From contig CM057471.1 in NCBI GenBank assembly GCA_030035585.1, forward strand, positions 97,031,819 through 97,095,818: a stretch of 64,000 bases of DNA, read 5' to 3'. Below, piece after piece: positions 1 through 11,309 of this stretch; the first letter of the stretch is position 1; each line of letters opens with the position of its first letter. A program made the translations under genes and the position numbers. Under the pieces are notes generated by a model, which saw nothing but the letters and a program-made list of their open reading frames with translations, did no database searches and was not told the DNA's origin. This DNA is from Dugong dugon (lineage: Eukaryota > Chordata > Mammalia > Sirenia > Dugongidae).

Positions 1-640
1 ATAAATCCACTGTTATTTTGGCTGTTTAGCAACCAAACTGTTTCCTTACTAATAAAATTGTCTGTAAGAGATCAAATTTTGGAAGGCAATCAGGCTGTCC
101 AAAGTGATTAAAAAGGGGGGAAAAAGGAATCAAGAAGATGACCTTTGGGTTCTGAACATATTTGAATGTCTAGGTTTGGAGAGATGGAATTTAATCCTAT
201 AGGAGGGAACTTTGAAAGCCAGTGTCAAACACACTCCAGTGATCCCACCCACAGTGGTGAGGGAGCTGGGGTATTTATTCATCAACTTCTGAGAACCGTT
301 GGTTGAGTGCTACCCCTGGGAGCATTAATTTTTCAGCACTTCCAGCCTAGCATATTGGGAGCAAAGTTGGTTTAGAAGACAAAGAAAGCCCTCAGGTGAA
401 GCAATACTGGTGCTGCTGTTGAAAGCTGACCTGTGTGCACTGAAGTGATAAGGGCTAGAAGATACAGACGGAGCACCACTAGCATGTGTTACATGCTTCT
501 AGACTTCCACCTCTATCCTGAGCAGGAGTTCACAGTGAGTACTTGCTAACAGAGATGGCGTCTTCAACCCACCCAAGCCCAGCCATGTCTGAGTAAAAGC
601 TCTGCATGACCCAGCCTGTGCTCATCTCTCCAATCTTATT
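1..640. other. Non-coding stretch with no recognised element
   Basis: I see no convincing open frame, RNA gene or named repeat here. The sequence is mixed-composition mammalian intergenic or intronic DNA. Confidence 0.5.
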
Positions 641-649
641 GCTCACTCC

Positions 650-880
650 TTGTACATTCTGTGTTAACCGAACTGAGCATCTGTAAGCATCTCCAAATAC
701 TCTGCCCAGTCTCTCCTCCAGCCTTTTGTGTGTTCTGTTCCTACTGCTTAGAATTCTCTTCCCTGGCTTCAGAGTCTGAAGTTCATCTTGTAGGTCACCA
801 GCTCAGACATAATTTCCTCCAGAAAGACATCTCTAACTGCGCACGTCCAGGTGAGATGTCCATCTTCTGGGCTACATTTG
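650..880 (+). repeat. L2 LINE 3' fragment
   Basis: The stretch has the wording of an L2 3' end: a tctcctccag stretch, a ttctcttccctgg core, then a run like 'tcctccagaaagacatctctaac'-type text typical of the L2 tail. L2 is an ancient mammalian LINE that is long inactive. The copy is short and diverged, so the ends are soft. Confidence 0.55.
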
Positions 881-1011
881 ACTGGGTCACCTAGTGTCCA
901 CTCCACCTTACTTGGCCATCATTCATCAGTGCTTGTTCCCTTGTTGCCTAGACTAATGACCCAAGACTAAAGCTTGGCCAGCAGATGAAGGCAGCAGGTC
1001 TCAATATCAGC

Positions 1012-1648
1012 CTGTGGTGTCACTAGAGGAGTGCGGGGGGGTGTGGACCACATTAGGTGACATTATCAGAGAAGGTGACACCAAAATAACTATCTATAAA
1101 ATTTTTGTGCAGTGTTTCAGCAAAAATTTATTATTTTTATAAAAATATCCCTATAGTCAGTCATAACAACAAAAACATTTTTCATAATCCCAACTGACAT
1201 GTATCAATATAACTACAAGGCTAAAATTCTATGCTAATTTACTTTTTGAACCTTCAAATGCACTCTGGTCAGAACTGTCATTATTACTCAATTACAATGA
1301 TGCTTTGAATCATGTGTTTTTGTCTGCATGTGCTACAAGCACACGCTGTTGCTGTCATTGCTGCTGGTGTTTTTACAGTTGCTGATTTTGTCAAATTTTC
1401 TGGCGTTTTAGCTACAGTATTGTGATAATTAGTATATGTGAACCTATATCAGTAACTTTTTTGAGAATGAAGTAGTAATTAAAGAAAAAGAAGGAGCGAT
1501 ATACAACAATTACGATTTATGAGTAACATTAGTACAAAAAATATTAGTAAGGATTCTGTATGGCCTGGCACGGGGAGGAGGTCCGTGCAGAGAGGGGTGA
1601 CACCATGAGTTACCACACTGGGTGATACCAACCCTAGTGATGCCACTG
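1012..1648. mobile_element. Non-autonomous hAT-type DNA transposon (637 bp)
   Basis: Inverted ends are visible. The left end reads CTGTGGTGTCACTAGAGG and the right end, read inward on the minus strand, gives CAGTGGCATCACTAGGG. The CAGTGG start is typical of hAT elements. Eight-base flanks atatcagc (1004-1011) and atacctgc (1649-1656) look like a decayed 8-bp target-site duplication. GTGACACC motifs recur near both ends. The inside is AT-rich with no transposase frame, so it would have depended on an enzyme supplied elsewhere. I do not recall the exact family name. Confidence 0.75.
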
Positions 1649-2227
1649 ATACCTGCATCAACAACAGGTGACAAAGAGCCTCCTCCTTGTAAGAAGAGGG
1701 CACTTGTACTACTACTGCTTAGCACCTGCTTGAGTTCTTCTGACCTAACCATCCCCAAGCACCATGATGGTTGGAGTGGCTGTTGTCAAGACTCATTAAA
1801 AGAAGTTACTGGGCTGTGGTTGCTATATGAGCAGTGAGCAGAAGAGGGGAGAAAGCTGGGTCCGTTTCCAGAGTTTACACGATGGTAGAGAAATTACCGC
1901 CCACCCACATCCCGCCCAAAACTGACGCAGCACTCCCTGTGAATGGAATGGGCAAATGTGACTTCCTGTGCCATTTTCTGAAAGCAGTGTCTTGTCTCTT
2001 CCACATGGTGCTTGTTTTCCTTCCTTCTGTCTTGGGAGTTTCCTGGGAAAGCATCATGTTTCTCCTAAAGTGATAATCAGCTGTCCTCAGCCTCCCCATT
2101 ATAAACAAATAAATAAGAATCTCAGGCAAGGGAGGAAATGTGGAATAAGATGTTACAGAACACAATCTCACCAAGAGGCCAGTGGACTCCCCAGAGGCTC
2201 CCAGGTAACTGGTTGTGCTGGACTTTG

Positions 2228-2772
2228 TGATGATTAAGACTGTGTGTCAACTTGGCTGGGCCATGATTCTCAGTGTTTTGGCAGTCGTATCATGTTGTGT
2301 TGTGATCACTTCCCTGTTGAGATCTGATATGTGATCAGCCCCATGATGGGATATGCTGTGAGTAGCCAATCAGTTGAAAGGTAGTTTCTTTGGGTGTATG
2401 GCCTGCATCCGAATATAAGCAGACATTCTGGTAAGGCTAGCTGGCTTTTTGCTTGTGCTGGATCCTGCAGCTGGCTCCTATTCATATGACCTCTGGTTCT
2501 TGGGACTTGAGCTAGCAGCTTACCTGTGGTCTTGCCTGCCAATCTCAGGATTCATCAATCTTCACAGCCTATCAGCAAAAGCCTGCTCTTTGACCTGCCA
2601 ATCTTGGGTTCACCAGCCCCTGTGGCTACGTCAATCAGGAGAAGCTTCTATCGTGACCCATGGAGTCTACAAACACGCAAGCCATTTCCTTGATATAAAT
2701 CTCTATATATATATATACATATACTTATACACTTTACTGGTTTTGCTTCTCTAGAGAACCCAGCCTAAGACA
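2228..2772 (+). mobile_element. Solo LTR, MaLR/ERV3-like
   Basis: The element opens with TGATGATTAAG and closes with CCTAAGACA, so it has the TG...CA ends of an LTR. Its early part (GTCAACTTGGCTGGGCCATG) resembles the MLT1-like LTR at 4223-4826, which places both in one broad group. A TA-rich run lies near 2706-2730. No internal viral genes adjoin it, so it is a solo LTR fossil. Confidence 0.6.
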
Positions 2773-2852
2773 GACATAACCACCAAAAGCAGGCCTGGGT
2801 TGTTCTGGGAGTATTCGCCAGGAGGTATTGACCTTCCTCTAGTAGACAATTT

Positions 2853-3019
2853 GGAGCCCTGGTGTCACAGTGGTTAAGAGCTCGGCTGCTAACCAAAAGG
2901 TTGGCAGTTCAAATCCACCAGCCACTCCTTGAAAACCCTACGGGGCAGTACTACTCTGTCCTAGAGGGTGCTTACGAGTCAGAATCAACTCAACAGCAAC
3001 GGGTTTGGTTTTTGGTTTA
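2853..3019 (+). repeat. AfroSINE, short type
   Basis: This is a tRNA-derived SINE. The pol III A box lies in 'cacagtggttaagagc' and the B box in 'ggcagttcaaatcc'. The tail carries GAGTCAGAATCAACTCAACAG followed by gggtttggtttttggttt. The short type lacks the middle block of the long type. Afrotherian-specific. Confidence 0.9.
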
Positions 3020-3334
3020 TCAGACAAGTTACAGCTCAAAATGAAAAGTCCAACCCCAGGGTCCCAGCCAGTGCACAAACTATGTTAGGGTCTCACTTAT
3101 CTGCAAATAAGACCACCATTTCCTGGAGAGAGGTGAGGCCTCACTCCTAAAGGGAGAAGAAAAAGTCACAGTTATACTTTCTTTTTCTTCACCACACATT
3201 CCTATGATTTTGTTTCTTCTATGTGCTCTTCCTCTCTTAAAGGCAGTAGTCAGAATAGTTTGAGGGGAATGTCTGTGTCATTTGTTCCTTAATAAAATAT
3301 GGTCATGGAAAAACCAAAGTCAAAGGCAAGGAGA

Positions 3335-3520
3335 GAGAGAACTAATATTTGCTCAGCACCTAGTATGTGCTATGCACTGTAATAGTTGTTTTCATTATCT
3401 TATCAATATTCACATAATCTTCCGAGATAGGTATTATCCTATTTTACAAATGACATGATTAAAAAATCAGAGAGTATCAGTAACCTGTTCAAGATCACAC
3501 AACAGAGTCAAGAAATCCTG
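3335..3520 (+). repeat. MIR SINE
   Basis: It has the MIR layout: 'gtatgtgctatgcactgt', 'attatcctattttacaaatga', then 'caagatcacacaac'. MIR is an ancient, inactive mammalian SINE. Confidence 0.8.
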
Positions 3521-3889
3521 ATATGATCACATTTTCTTTTCTTCTTGAACATGACTGGGCTTCTGCTTCTCTGTAATGCAAGTCCATCTCCACCTATCAG
3601 AAGATCCCTCCTCCTCTGCCGCCAACTCATCCACTTTGATCCAAGCTCCTGGTTTGTAGGAGCTTTCATGCCTGTCTGACAAACCACAGAAGAGAAAGCA
3701 GCTCCAGGCACAGCTCAAGCTGCAAAGCTTTCTGGAATGAAGGGTTTAAAATTCACCTTTTTTGAGCAATCCCAACCCTGAGAGAAACAAATAAAAACAA
3801 GACTTCTTCAGCTGTGATCTCATTGGAATATTTGGACACTTTTGCCTCATAGGACATCATTTTCCTTCCAGACTTCAGTATTAAAAATA

Positions 3890-4005
3890 GTTCTGCAGTG
3901 CGGTTTTTAACCAATGTCATAAAACAATATGTGTACTACTGTTTCATGAGAAACTCTTTGTTCTGTAAGCCTTCACCTAAGTACAATAAAAAAAAAAAAA
4001 AAGTC
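3890..4005 (+). mobile_element. L1 3' end (terminal 3' UTR module, type B)
   Basis: This holds only the last ~115 bp of an L1 3' UTR: 'aaccaatgtcataaaac', 'gagaaactctttgttctg', 'ccttcacctaagtacaataa', then an A run. The same module occurs at about 13.44, 13.80, 55.97 and 56.20 kb. It is a severely 5'-truncated copy. Confidence 0.75.
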
Positions 4006-4222
4006 CTGCAAACCCTTTGAACCAATTGTCTTCTTAAAACACAATATGGCTTTATGTTTGTTTATTGCTTTGAAGAGATGCTTTGTGACATGAGACATGC
4101 CGATAGGCTATTCCAGTGGTCTGACAGTTCTGGGGTCCAAAGACTTGTTAGGGTCGTGCTAAAGACACACACACACACCACATATGACATACCACTTGCG
4201 CACATAAAATCACATATTCCAC

Positions 4223-4826
4223 TGTCATGGGTTGAATTGTGTCCCCCCCAAAATATGTGTCAATGTGGCTAGGTCATGATTCCCAGTATTATGTGGCTGT
4301 CCTCCATTTTGTGATCTGATTATCTTCCGTTTTGTAATGTGTTATAAATCCTAGCCTCTTTGCCTGTGGTTATGGTCCCATGAGAGAGTGAGCTGTCCAT
4401 TGAGGCAGGATTAGGTTATATTAATGAGGGTTAGGATGAGATACAACACCGTTACTCAGGTCACAGCCCTGATCCGATATAAGGGGAGTTTTCCTGGGTG
4501 TGACCTGCACCACCTTTTATCTTACTAGAGATAAAAGGAGAGAAAAGTGGACAGAGAGAGAGGAACCTCCTACCACCAAGAAAGAAGAGCCAGGAGCAGA
4601 GCATGTCCTTTGGACCTTGGGTCCTGCACTGAGAAACTCCTAGACCCAAGGGAAGATTGATGACAAAGACCTTCCCCCAGAGCCCACAGAGACAGAAAGG
4701 CTTCCCCTGAAGCTGGCACCCTGAATTCAGACTTCTAGCCTTCTAGACTGTGAGAGAATAAATTCTGTTTGTTAAAGCCATCCACTTGCGATATTTCTGT
4801 TATAGCAACACTAGATAACTAAGACA
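4223..4826 (+). mobile_element. Solo LTR, MLT1-like MaLR (about 604 bp)
   Basis: The start TGTCATGGGTTGAATTGTG and the end AACTAAGACA match the MLT1/MaLR pattern. 'ctgcaccaccttttatctt' and 'agagaataaattctg' (polyadenylation signal) lie inside. A related partial copy sits at 9306-9600. It is a fossil LTR with no internal region next to it. Confidence 0.8.
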
Positions 4827-4828
4827 AT

Positions 4829-5044
4829 CACACACACACATACACATACATACTCACCACACACTCCATCCACTCATACACACATATACCGCACACGTAC
4901 GTACACATGTCACACAGACATCACACACACATTCATGCACACACCACACACACCTCACCACACAAACATACCTCACCCCATACACATTCACACACCACAC
5001 ATATACAGACACACCACACACATACACACACACACATGGATATG

Positions 5045-5079
<35 letters not shown>

Positions 5080-5080
5080 C
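4829..5080. repeat. CA-rich simple and cryptic repeat
   Basis: About 250 bp of (CA)n with interspersed cat, cac and tac variants, ending in a pure run near 5048-5078. The tract begins straight after the LTR end. Open frames here (His/Thr-rich on plus, Cys/Val-rich on minus) are products of the repeat. Confidence 0.9.
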
Positions 5081-6135
5081 GTCCCACCAGGCTGCTCTTA
5101 CATGCTACAAGCAACTTCAAACCAGCTGCTAACGCTCTTTTAAACAACACTGGGAGGTAATCAAATTTACCGAAACTCAACATGAGGTCCCCATTTTCTC
5201 TCTCTCATTTAGGTAGATCCAGCAAAGGCCTGATTAGGCAGAATTTTAAGAAGCTGCCATCTTAAAAGTTCTAACTGCTTTCCTATCTAGGTGAATCCAG
5301 CACATTTTGCTCAAGGAAGAGTTGCGTAGGGGACCTCTCTTCAGTTACACGCGGAGCAGGTTGCTGGAGAGAAAGTGAGAACATTTGCTGTGGGGCCAAA
5401 AGCCCTCCTGGGAGCCCAGTGATGGGGAACTGACCTGTGTCTATAAGGTTCCATGATAGTAGAGCCTCTCTCTTGTACTGGAACAATCTGGCCAAGGCCA
5501 GCTGGCAGGAAAGGGCCAAGTGCCCCAAGGGAAAACACCATGGGGAGAAGGGGAGTCTCACAGGTAGGCCAAGCTCAACACCTGGAGCAGCTGGCCCTCC
5601 TAAACCAGGCATCTCAACACAAAGGCGTCATAACCTTAGCCAAGTGTTTAGGTAGCTTCCTTCAGAGAACCACCGTGGCCTGTCATGAAAGGTCTGTCAC
5701 CGCACCAGACAGATGCACATTAAACCCCGAGGACGGTTTATAATAGCAACACAGTATAGAGCAATAACAGGTGAAAAACTAGACTCTCCAGTTCTTTTTT
5801 GGGGGGATGGGAGAAGGGAGGGGCTGAAGTTTTCACACAGGACTGACCCCTTGAAGCTGAGCAAACACCAGGGTGGCTGGAACACTCTAAGAAAGATCCT
5901 AACATTCTATAAGGTGGGCAAGTGAATGATTGTGGGCTAAATGTGAACATTAAAAGAAGATGTCACCATCTAAAAAGCAGGTCATTTTGGTCACACCCAG
6001 TAGCTCAAATCTCATCCTCTAGTAGAGAAAGAAAGAATGGAATGTTCCCTTTGCCTAAGCTTATTCCCGCTCCAAAGACTGAATGCTTTGACTGCTTTTG
6101 GGGACTGGGTGTAAACTGTGGAAATGAGCTCCATT
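5081..6135. other. Non-coding stretch, nothing recognised
   Basis: Several open frames of 60-110 codons overlap here on both strands but none has a family signature or splice context. I see no named repeat. Confidence 0.45.
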
Positions 6136-6136
6136 T

Positions 6137-6481
6137 AGGGTTGCCAGAGAAAATACAGGATGCTCAGCTAAATTTGAAATTTTCACATAAACAGCAATGC
6201 AATATTTCAGACATACTTGTACTAAAAAGTAGCCCAGTGGTGCAGTGGTTAAGAGCTTGGCTGCTAACCAAAAGATTGGCAGTTTGAATCCACCAGCTGC
6301 TCCTTGGAAACCCTATGGGGTAGTTTTACTCTGTCCTATAGGGTCACTATGAGTCAGAATCGACTTGACAGCAGCAGGTTTGGTTTTGGGTTTGGTTTGT
6401 GCTAAAAACTTACTTGTTGTTTATATGAAATTCAGATTTAACTGGGTGCCCTCTATTTTTACTTGCTCAATCTGGCAGTCC
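6137..6481. mobile_element. Palindromic non-autonomous DNA transposon, split by a SINE
   Basis: The left arm starts GGGTTGCCAGAGAAAATAC (about 6138) and the right arm, read on the minus strand from about 6481, starts GGACTGCCAGATTGAGCAAG. Further in, the arms continue to match (aaatttgaaattttcac versus aaatctgaatttcatat). The loop is occupied by the AfroSINE at 6229-6400. This is a known kind of old mammalian MITE, possibly MER53-like. The name is uncertain. Confidence 0.7.
6229..6400 (+). repeat. AfroSINE, short type, inside a palindromic MITE
   Basis: The A box is in 'ggtgcagtggttaagagc' and the B box in 'ggcagtttgaatcc'. The tail is GAGTCAGAATCGACTTGAC plus ggtttggtttt. The flanks ctaaaaa (before) and ctaaaaa (after) look like a target-site duplication. 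Confidence 0.9.
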
Positions 6482-6998
6482 TTGCCCCATTGCAAAATCT
6501 AACAGGGGCCTCTTGTATCTGTATGCTCCCAATACAAGTAACAGAGCCCCCAAACTTTTTCCCGTGAGTCAGAGGAAGTGGTCGGCCAAGCAAAGATGGG
6601 ACTGGGGAGTGGGAGTGGTATTTTTATTTAGTCAAGAGGGGAGGAGGATATAAAAGAATTGGTAGCAGATGCCTTAGAGAAATAGGTTTGGAGACGTAGG
6701 AGCCCCAGGAAGCTGTGGACTTGAGCTCCTCCCACTCCATGTGCCCGCTAGTAACGAGGCCACGAAGTCCCATGACTAAATCCCAGAGTTGCCTGCTGGC
6801 TGCCGCTGGCAAGGGCTCCACACCCAGGCCCTTCCCACGTGAGGATGTCCATGTCCACCTCCATATTCACAGGAGAAGTGACAAGACCAAATGGAAGGAG
6901 CAGCGGCTTCTCCCCCCTCCCCCCACACCAGAGCAGAGACTGGGTGGCCTGTAGGTCTCAAAAATAAAAAATAAAAAGGAAACCCCAGAATCCAGGGT

Positions 6999-7168
6999 GG
7001 AGACCCTGGTGGCATAGTGGTTAAGTGCTGTGACTGCTAACCAGAAGGTCAGCAGTTTGAATCCACTAGGTGCTCCTTGGAAATTCTGTGGGGCAGTTCT
7101 ACTCTGTCCTATATGGTTGCTATGAGTTGGAATCGACTCCAAGGCAATGGGTTTGGTTTGTGGTTTTT
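6999..7168 (+). repeat. AfroSINE, short type
   Basis: The head ggagaccctggtggcatag, a B box in 'ggtcagcagtttgaatcc' and the tail GTTGGAATCGACTCC are all present. 'atccaggg' occurs on both sides and is a likely target-site duplication. Confidence 0.9.
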
Positions 7169-7840
7169 AAGGATCCAGGGCAGCACCCTGTGGGAGGCAG
7201 TCACTGCTGCATCTCCTCTCAGAGTCCTCGGGCCAGACCCAATGCGCCAGCAGAAAGTGCTGACCAGCGGAAGAGCTTGCCCTTAGTCTGTGCAATTAGA
7301 GATCCCAGCCTAGTGAGCCCAATTAAACATAACACCTATGTCCAGACCCAGGGAGACTCTAGAGGCAGGACTACCACAGACCACCACCAGCCTGCCCTCT
7401 TCTCCTGTACCTCCCCACCCACCCACCTCTCCACAGGGTCCCAGAGGAGGACTAGAAGCCCAGGTTTGAAATGACTTTAAGGAGCATCTATCTCCCCAAC
7501 GTCCCATCTCTGCCTGCATCCTTCCAGAGAAAGGAAGGTCACTGTCCCTTGGTCAGCTTACGCCACCTTCAGTCATTTCCTTGAGTCCAAATCCACCCAA
7601 CCCAGAACCTCCAGGGACCATCTAAAGCCAGTGTAATCCTTCCACCGATGACCCTGTACCAATTTACTGAGCAGTCCTCAACTCTGTTGGGGTATAAGCA
7701 TCAAAGTTTCATTTTTTTCTCCAATGGTTATTTTTAATTATACTCTGTCAAGTGTCCCATTTCCTTCCCTTGATGACAGTTTGAGTTCACACCATAGATT
7801 TAACCTCAACCTTGATTTTAAGCCTCCTCTTCTTCCCTTA

Positions 7841-8058
7841 GGAGTCCAGGTGGTGCAGTTGTTAAAGCGCTCAGATGCTAACCAGAAAGTTTGCTGTTTG
7901 AACCCACCAGCCACTCCATGGGAGAAAGACGTGGCAGTCTGCTTCCATTGAGATTACAGCCTTAACCTATGGGGCAGTTCTACTTAGTCCTATAGGGTCG
8001 CTAGAAGTCAGAATCGACTTGACAGCAATGAGCTTTGTTTAGTTATGGTTTTGGTTCT
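7841..8058 (+). repeat. AfroSINE, long type
   Basis: The head ggagtccaggtggtgcag is followed by the longer middle block ('gtggcagtctgcttcc') and the tail AGTCAGAATCGACTTGAC. Pyrimidine-rich flanks (cttcttccctta / cttctctcc) may be a worn target-site duplication. Confidence 0.9.
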
Positions 8059-8170
8059 TCTCTCCTCCAGTGCTAGCCTGAGAGAGCCCCTAAATGATTG
8101 TGGCTGAGCTCTGAGACACCTCCTCCCTGCCTCTCCAAGGCAGAGTTCCTGAGGTGTTGGGTGACAGGTC

Positions 8171-8372
8171 AAAAAACCCACCAAATTGCCATCGAGTTGA
8201 TTCCAACTCATGGCAACTCCACGTGGGTCATAATAGAACTGTGTGCTATAGAGTTTTCGATGGCTGACTTTTTTGGAAGTAAATTACCAGGACTTTCTTC
8301 TGAGGCTCCTTTGGGTGGACTCCAACCTTTTGGCTAGCAGCTGAGCCCATTAACCATTTGTACTCTCCAGGG
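8171..8372 (-). repeat. AfroSINE, long type, reversed
   Basis: On the plus strand the reversed tail (GCCATCGAGTTGATTCCAAC) comes first and the tRNA-like head (cattaaccatttg) last. The A-rich stretch at 8171 is the reversed tail side. Confidence 0.9.
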
Positions 8373-8374
8373 AA

Positions 8375-8880
8375 AACCAGGGAGAGGAAAATGAACAAGC
8401 CTGTCTTTAGCTTACTGGGTTCAGAGGTAGTCTGCTCCTGTTGGTTGCCTCTGCTTCTCTGGCTAAGAGCTGAAGACAAGATTTGGGCCTAGTGCCAAAC
8501 CTGTCTTGGTTGTGGCTGCTTTTCTGGCTCATACATAGTGGCTGTTGGCACCTTCTGTGAGTAGGTGTTTCGGGACAGGTGTGTCTGAATTCTTGAGAGG
8601 GCTCTGCGGGATCCTTCATATGGTACAGTCCCCTGCACAGTCTCTCTAATGCCCTCAGCTTGAGTCACCAACATACATCCCACAACCTTGCGACTCGTTG
8701 GGCATTGTGCTGGAGTGGGACTCTAGCAAACCATCTCCAGCCAGCTGCCTTCCACAGGGCATCCTCCTGGGCCCACAGGAAACTCACACATCCTCTCCTC
8801 ACCTCTCCTATATGGCCCATCAGTTCAGGGCATTTTGTATATGGGTAATCCTATATGCATTGAAGGCACACATATAACCA
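8375..8880. other. Non-coding stretch, nothing recognised
   Basis: There is no family signature in the short frames and I see no named repeat. Confidence 0.4.
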
Positions 8881-9840
8881 TGCTTGGTAAAAAATAGCCT
8901 GAGACCACTTCACACCACTAGGGTGGCTATTATCAAACAAACAAAAAATGGAAAATAAGAAGTATTGGTGAGGATGTGGAGAAATTGCAATCCACACCCG
9001 TTGCTGGTGGGATTGTAAAGCAGTGTAGCCACTGTGGAAAACAGTTTGGCAGTTCCTCAAAAAGTTAAACACAGAATTTCCATATGACCCAGCAATTCTA
9101 GCATATACCCAAGAGACTTGAAAGCAGGGACTCAAATGTGTACACTGATGTTCATTGCAGCATTATTTACAATAGCCAAAAGGTGGAAACAACCCAAGTG
9201 TCCATAAACAGATGAATGGATAAACAAAATGTGCCATATACATGCAATAGAATATGACTCAGCCATAAAAAGAAATGAAGTTCTGATACTTGCCATGACA
9301 TGGGTATCATGGATTGAATTATGTCCCCTCAAAAATGAGTGTATCAATTTGGTTGGGCCATGATTCCCAGAATTGTGTGGTTGGCCTCCGTTTTGTGATT
9401 GTAATTTTATGTTAAAGAGGATTAGTGTGGGATTGTGACACCACCCTTATGCAGGTCACATCCCTGATCCAATGTAAAGGGAGTTTCCCTGTGGTGTGGC
9501 CTGCACCACCTTTTATCCCTCAAGAGATAAAAGGAAAGGGAAGCAAGCAGAGAGTGGGGGACCTCATACCATCAAGAAAGCAGTGCCAGGAGCAGAGCAA
9601 ATATTGTACTATCCCGCTTACATGAAATATCTAGAATAGACAAACATATAAAGACAGACAATAGATTAATGGTTACCAGGAACTGGAGCTAGGGGGAAAA
9701 AGGGAGTTACTGATCAGTGGGTACTAAGTTTCATTTAGGGTGATGAAAAACTTTGGAAATAAATAGTGATGACAGTTGCACAATATTATGAATTTAAAAA
9801 AAAAATTTTAAAGCTAGAGAATTTCAACTTTCTGATCGTA
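8880..9840 (+). mobile_element. Old L1 (L1M-type) ORF2 end and 3' region, split by an LTR
   Basis: The 3' end of ORF2 is clear: 'gaggatgtggagaaattgc', 'ttgctggtgggattgtaaa', 'tatgacccagcaattc', 'tggaaacaacccaagtgtcc' and 'atggataaacaaaatgtg'. After the LTR at 9306-9600 the L1 resumes with 'aatattgtactatcccgctt' and 'atggttaccaggaactgg' and ends in an A-rich run. It is 5'-truncated and decayed. Confidence 0.85.
9306..9600 (+). mobile_element. Partial MLT1-like LTR inside an L1
   Basis: 'tcatggattgaattatgtcc' starts the element and 'aggagcagagca' ends it. It matches the first half of the LTR at 4223-4826 and lacks the second half. It lies between two contiguous parts of an L1, so it is younger than that L1. 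A fossil fragment. Confidence 0.75.
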
Positions 9841-9849
9841 GAAAGTTAA

Positions 9850-10495
9850 AATGGTCAAGATCACAAATTCTGATACTCCAACAAAATGGCACATCATAAT
9901 GGATTCAGAAATCAAGAAAAGTAAGACCATGTGGCTGAGAGTGCTATGGAGGTGTGCAGTTCTCTCCTAAGAACACTCACATGTCATAAATACCTCTGCG
10001 CAAATATGGAAACCAAGATTGGCTGAGCTATTAGGGCCTGACTGGGTCAGGTGACTTCCCAAATGGCCTGGCTGTCAGAAACGACAGCACTGGGCTGCCT
10101 AACGATCTCCTCTATTATGTTTTTCTCTCTTTTCCCCAAAATTGAAACTAAACTATTTTTCCACATTGAGTATTAAGCACATAGACAGCCTCAAAATTCA
10201 ACCCATTGTGAACTATTTGACTTTTTTCATGAGAAAAGTATATTTCCTCCAGTCTCATACTCTCATAACTCAAAAAGGAATTAAAACAAACTTTCCATAG
10301 AGTCAACAAAAAAAGAAAAAGCACCACTGTGAAGCTGAAGCCAAACACAAAATGTTTTAGTTCAAGCCATATGAAAGGTGGTTCTTTTTGTTCATCAAAG
10401 GAGCCGAGCTGCCAATTTCATTAGCCACATGTAGAACTCATCACCTGACAGACAGCTTGGCAACTGGCATTTGTTCTCTCTCCTCTTCTTTTTTT
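9850..10495. other. Non-coding stretch, nothing recognised
   Basis: AT-leaning sequence with no named repeat and no supported exon. Confidence 0.4.
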
Positions 10496-10499
10496 CCAT

Positions 10500-10970
10500 T
10501 TTCTCTGTTACTAGTTTTCTATCGCTGCTGCAAAAAAATTACCACAAACATAGCAGATTAAACAACACAACTTTGTTATCTCACAGTTCTGTAGGTCAGA
10601 AGTCTGGGCACAGATTGCTTAGAGTCAGCTTAGAGTCTTACAATACTGAAATCAAGGTGTCCTCAGGGCTATGATCTCTTCTGAAAGCTCTCGGGAGATG
10701 AACCTGCTTCCAAGCTCATTCATGGTGTTGGCAGAATTCGCTTCCATGTGGCTGTAAGACTAAGGTTCCCATGTCCTTGCTGGCTGTTGGCTGGGGTTGT
10801 TCTCAGCTTCTAGAGGCTGCTGACATTCCTTGGCTCGTTGCCCCCTTCCTCCACCTTCAAAGCCAGCAACAGCAGGTCAAATATTTCTCACTCTTTGAAT
10901 CTCTCTACGCTCTCCTTCTATCTCACCTCTGACTGACTCGTCTGCTTTAAAGGTTCCTATGTTTACATTT
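10500..10970 (-). mobile_element. MaLR-type LTR, reversed
   Basis: Text such as 'tttctatcgctgctgcaaaa', 'attaccacaaacatagcag' and 'ggtcagaagtctgg' is the reverse complement of the 3' part of an MLT1/MST-type LTR, a common mammalian MaLR fossil. The far end is unclear. Confidence 0.65.
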
Positions 10971-10971
10971 G

Positions 10972-11105
10972 GAAGAAAGACCTGGTGATCCACTTCCAAA
11001 AGGTCACATCATTGAAAACCCTATGGAGCAGCTCTACTGTGACACACATGGGGTCACCATGAGTTGGAATTGACTCGATAGTGGTATTTTTTGTTTGTTT
11101 TTATG
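10972..11105 (+). repeat. AfroSINE, 5'-truncated
   Basis: Only the 3' two thirds are present: 'cctggtgatccacttcc', 'gaaaaccctatggagcag' and GTTGGAATTGACTCGATAG. It is directly followed by a full copy. Confidence 0.85.
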
Positions 11106-11114
11106 TTTATGTTA

Positions 11115-11305
11115 GGAGTTTCTGGTGGTGCAAATGGCTAACATGCTCAGCTGCTAACCAAAAGTTTAGAGGTTTGAGTCTACCCAGAGGCACCGCAGAA
11201 GAAAGGCCTGGTGATCTACTTCTGAAAAATCAGCCATTGAAAACCCTATGGAGCACAATTTTACTCTGACACACATGGGAGCTCCATGAGTTGGAGTAAT
11301 GACCT
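11115..11305 (+). repeat. AfroSINE, long type
   Basis: The head ggagtttctggtggtgcaaa, the B box in 'agaggtttgagtctacc', the middle block 'ggcctggtgatctacttctg' and the tail 'ccatgagttggag' are present. The last bases of the tail are lost. Confidence 0.9.
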
Positions 11306-11309
11306 AAGG

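Noticed and set aside
2853-3019. tRNA genes at the A/B-box motifs in this and the other SINEs
   Set aside because: The boxes belong to SINE heads; no cloverleaf with proper ends is present.
4854-5183. Cys/Val-rich 109-codon minus frame and His/Thr-rich plus frames
   Set aside because: They are translations of a CA repeat.
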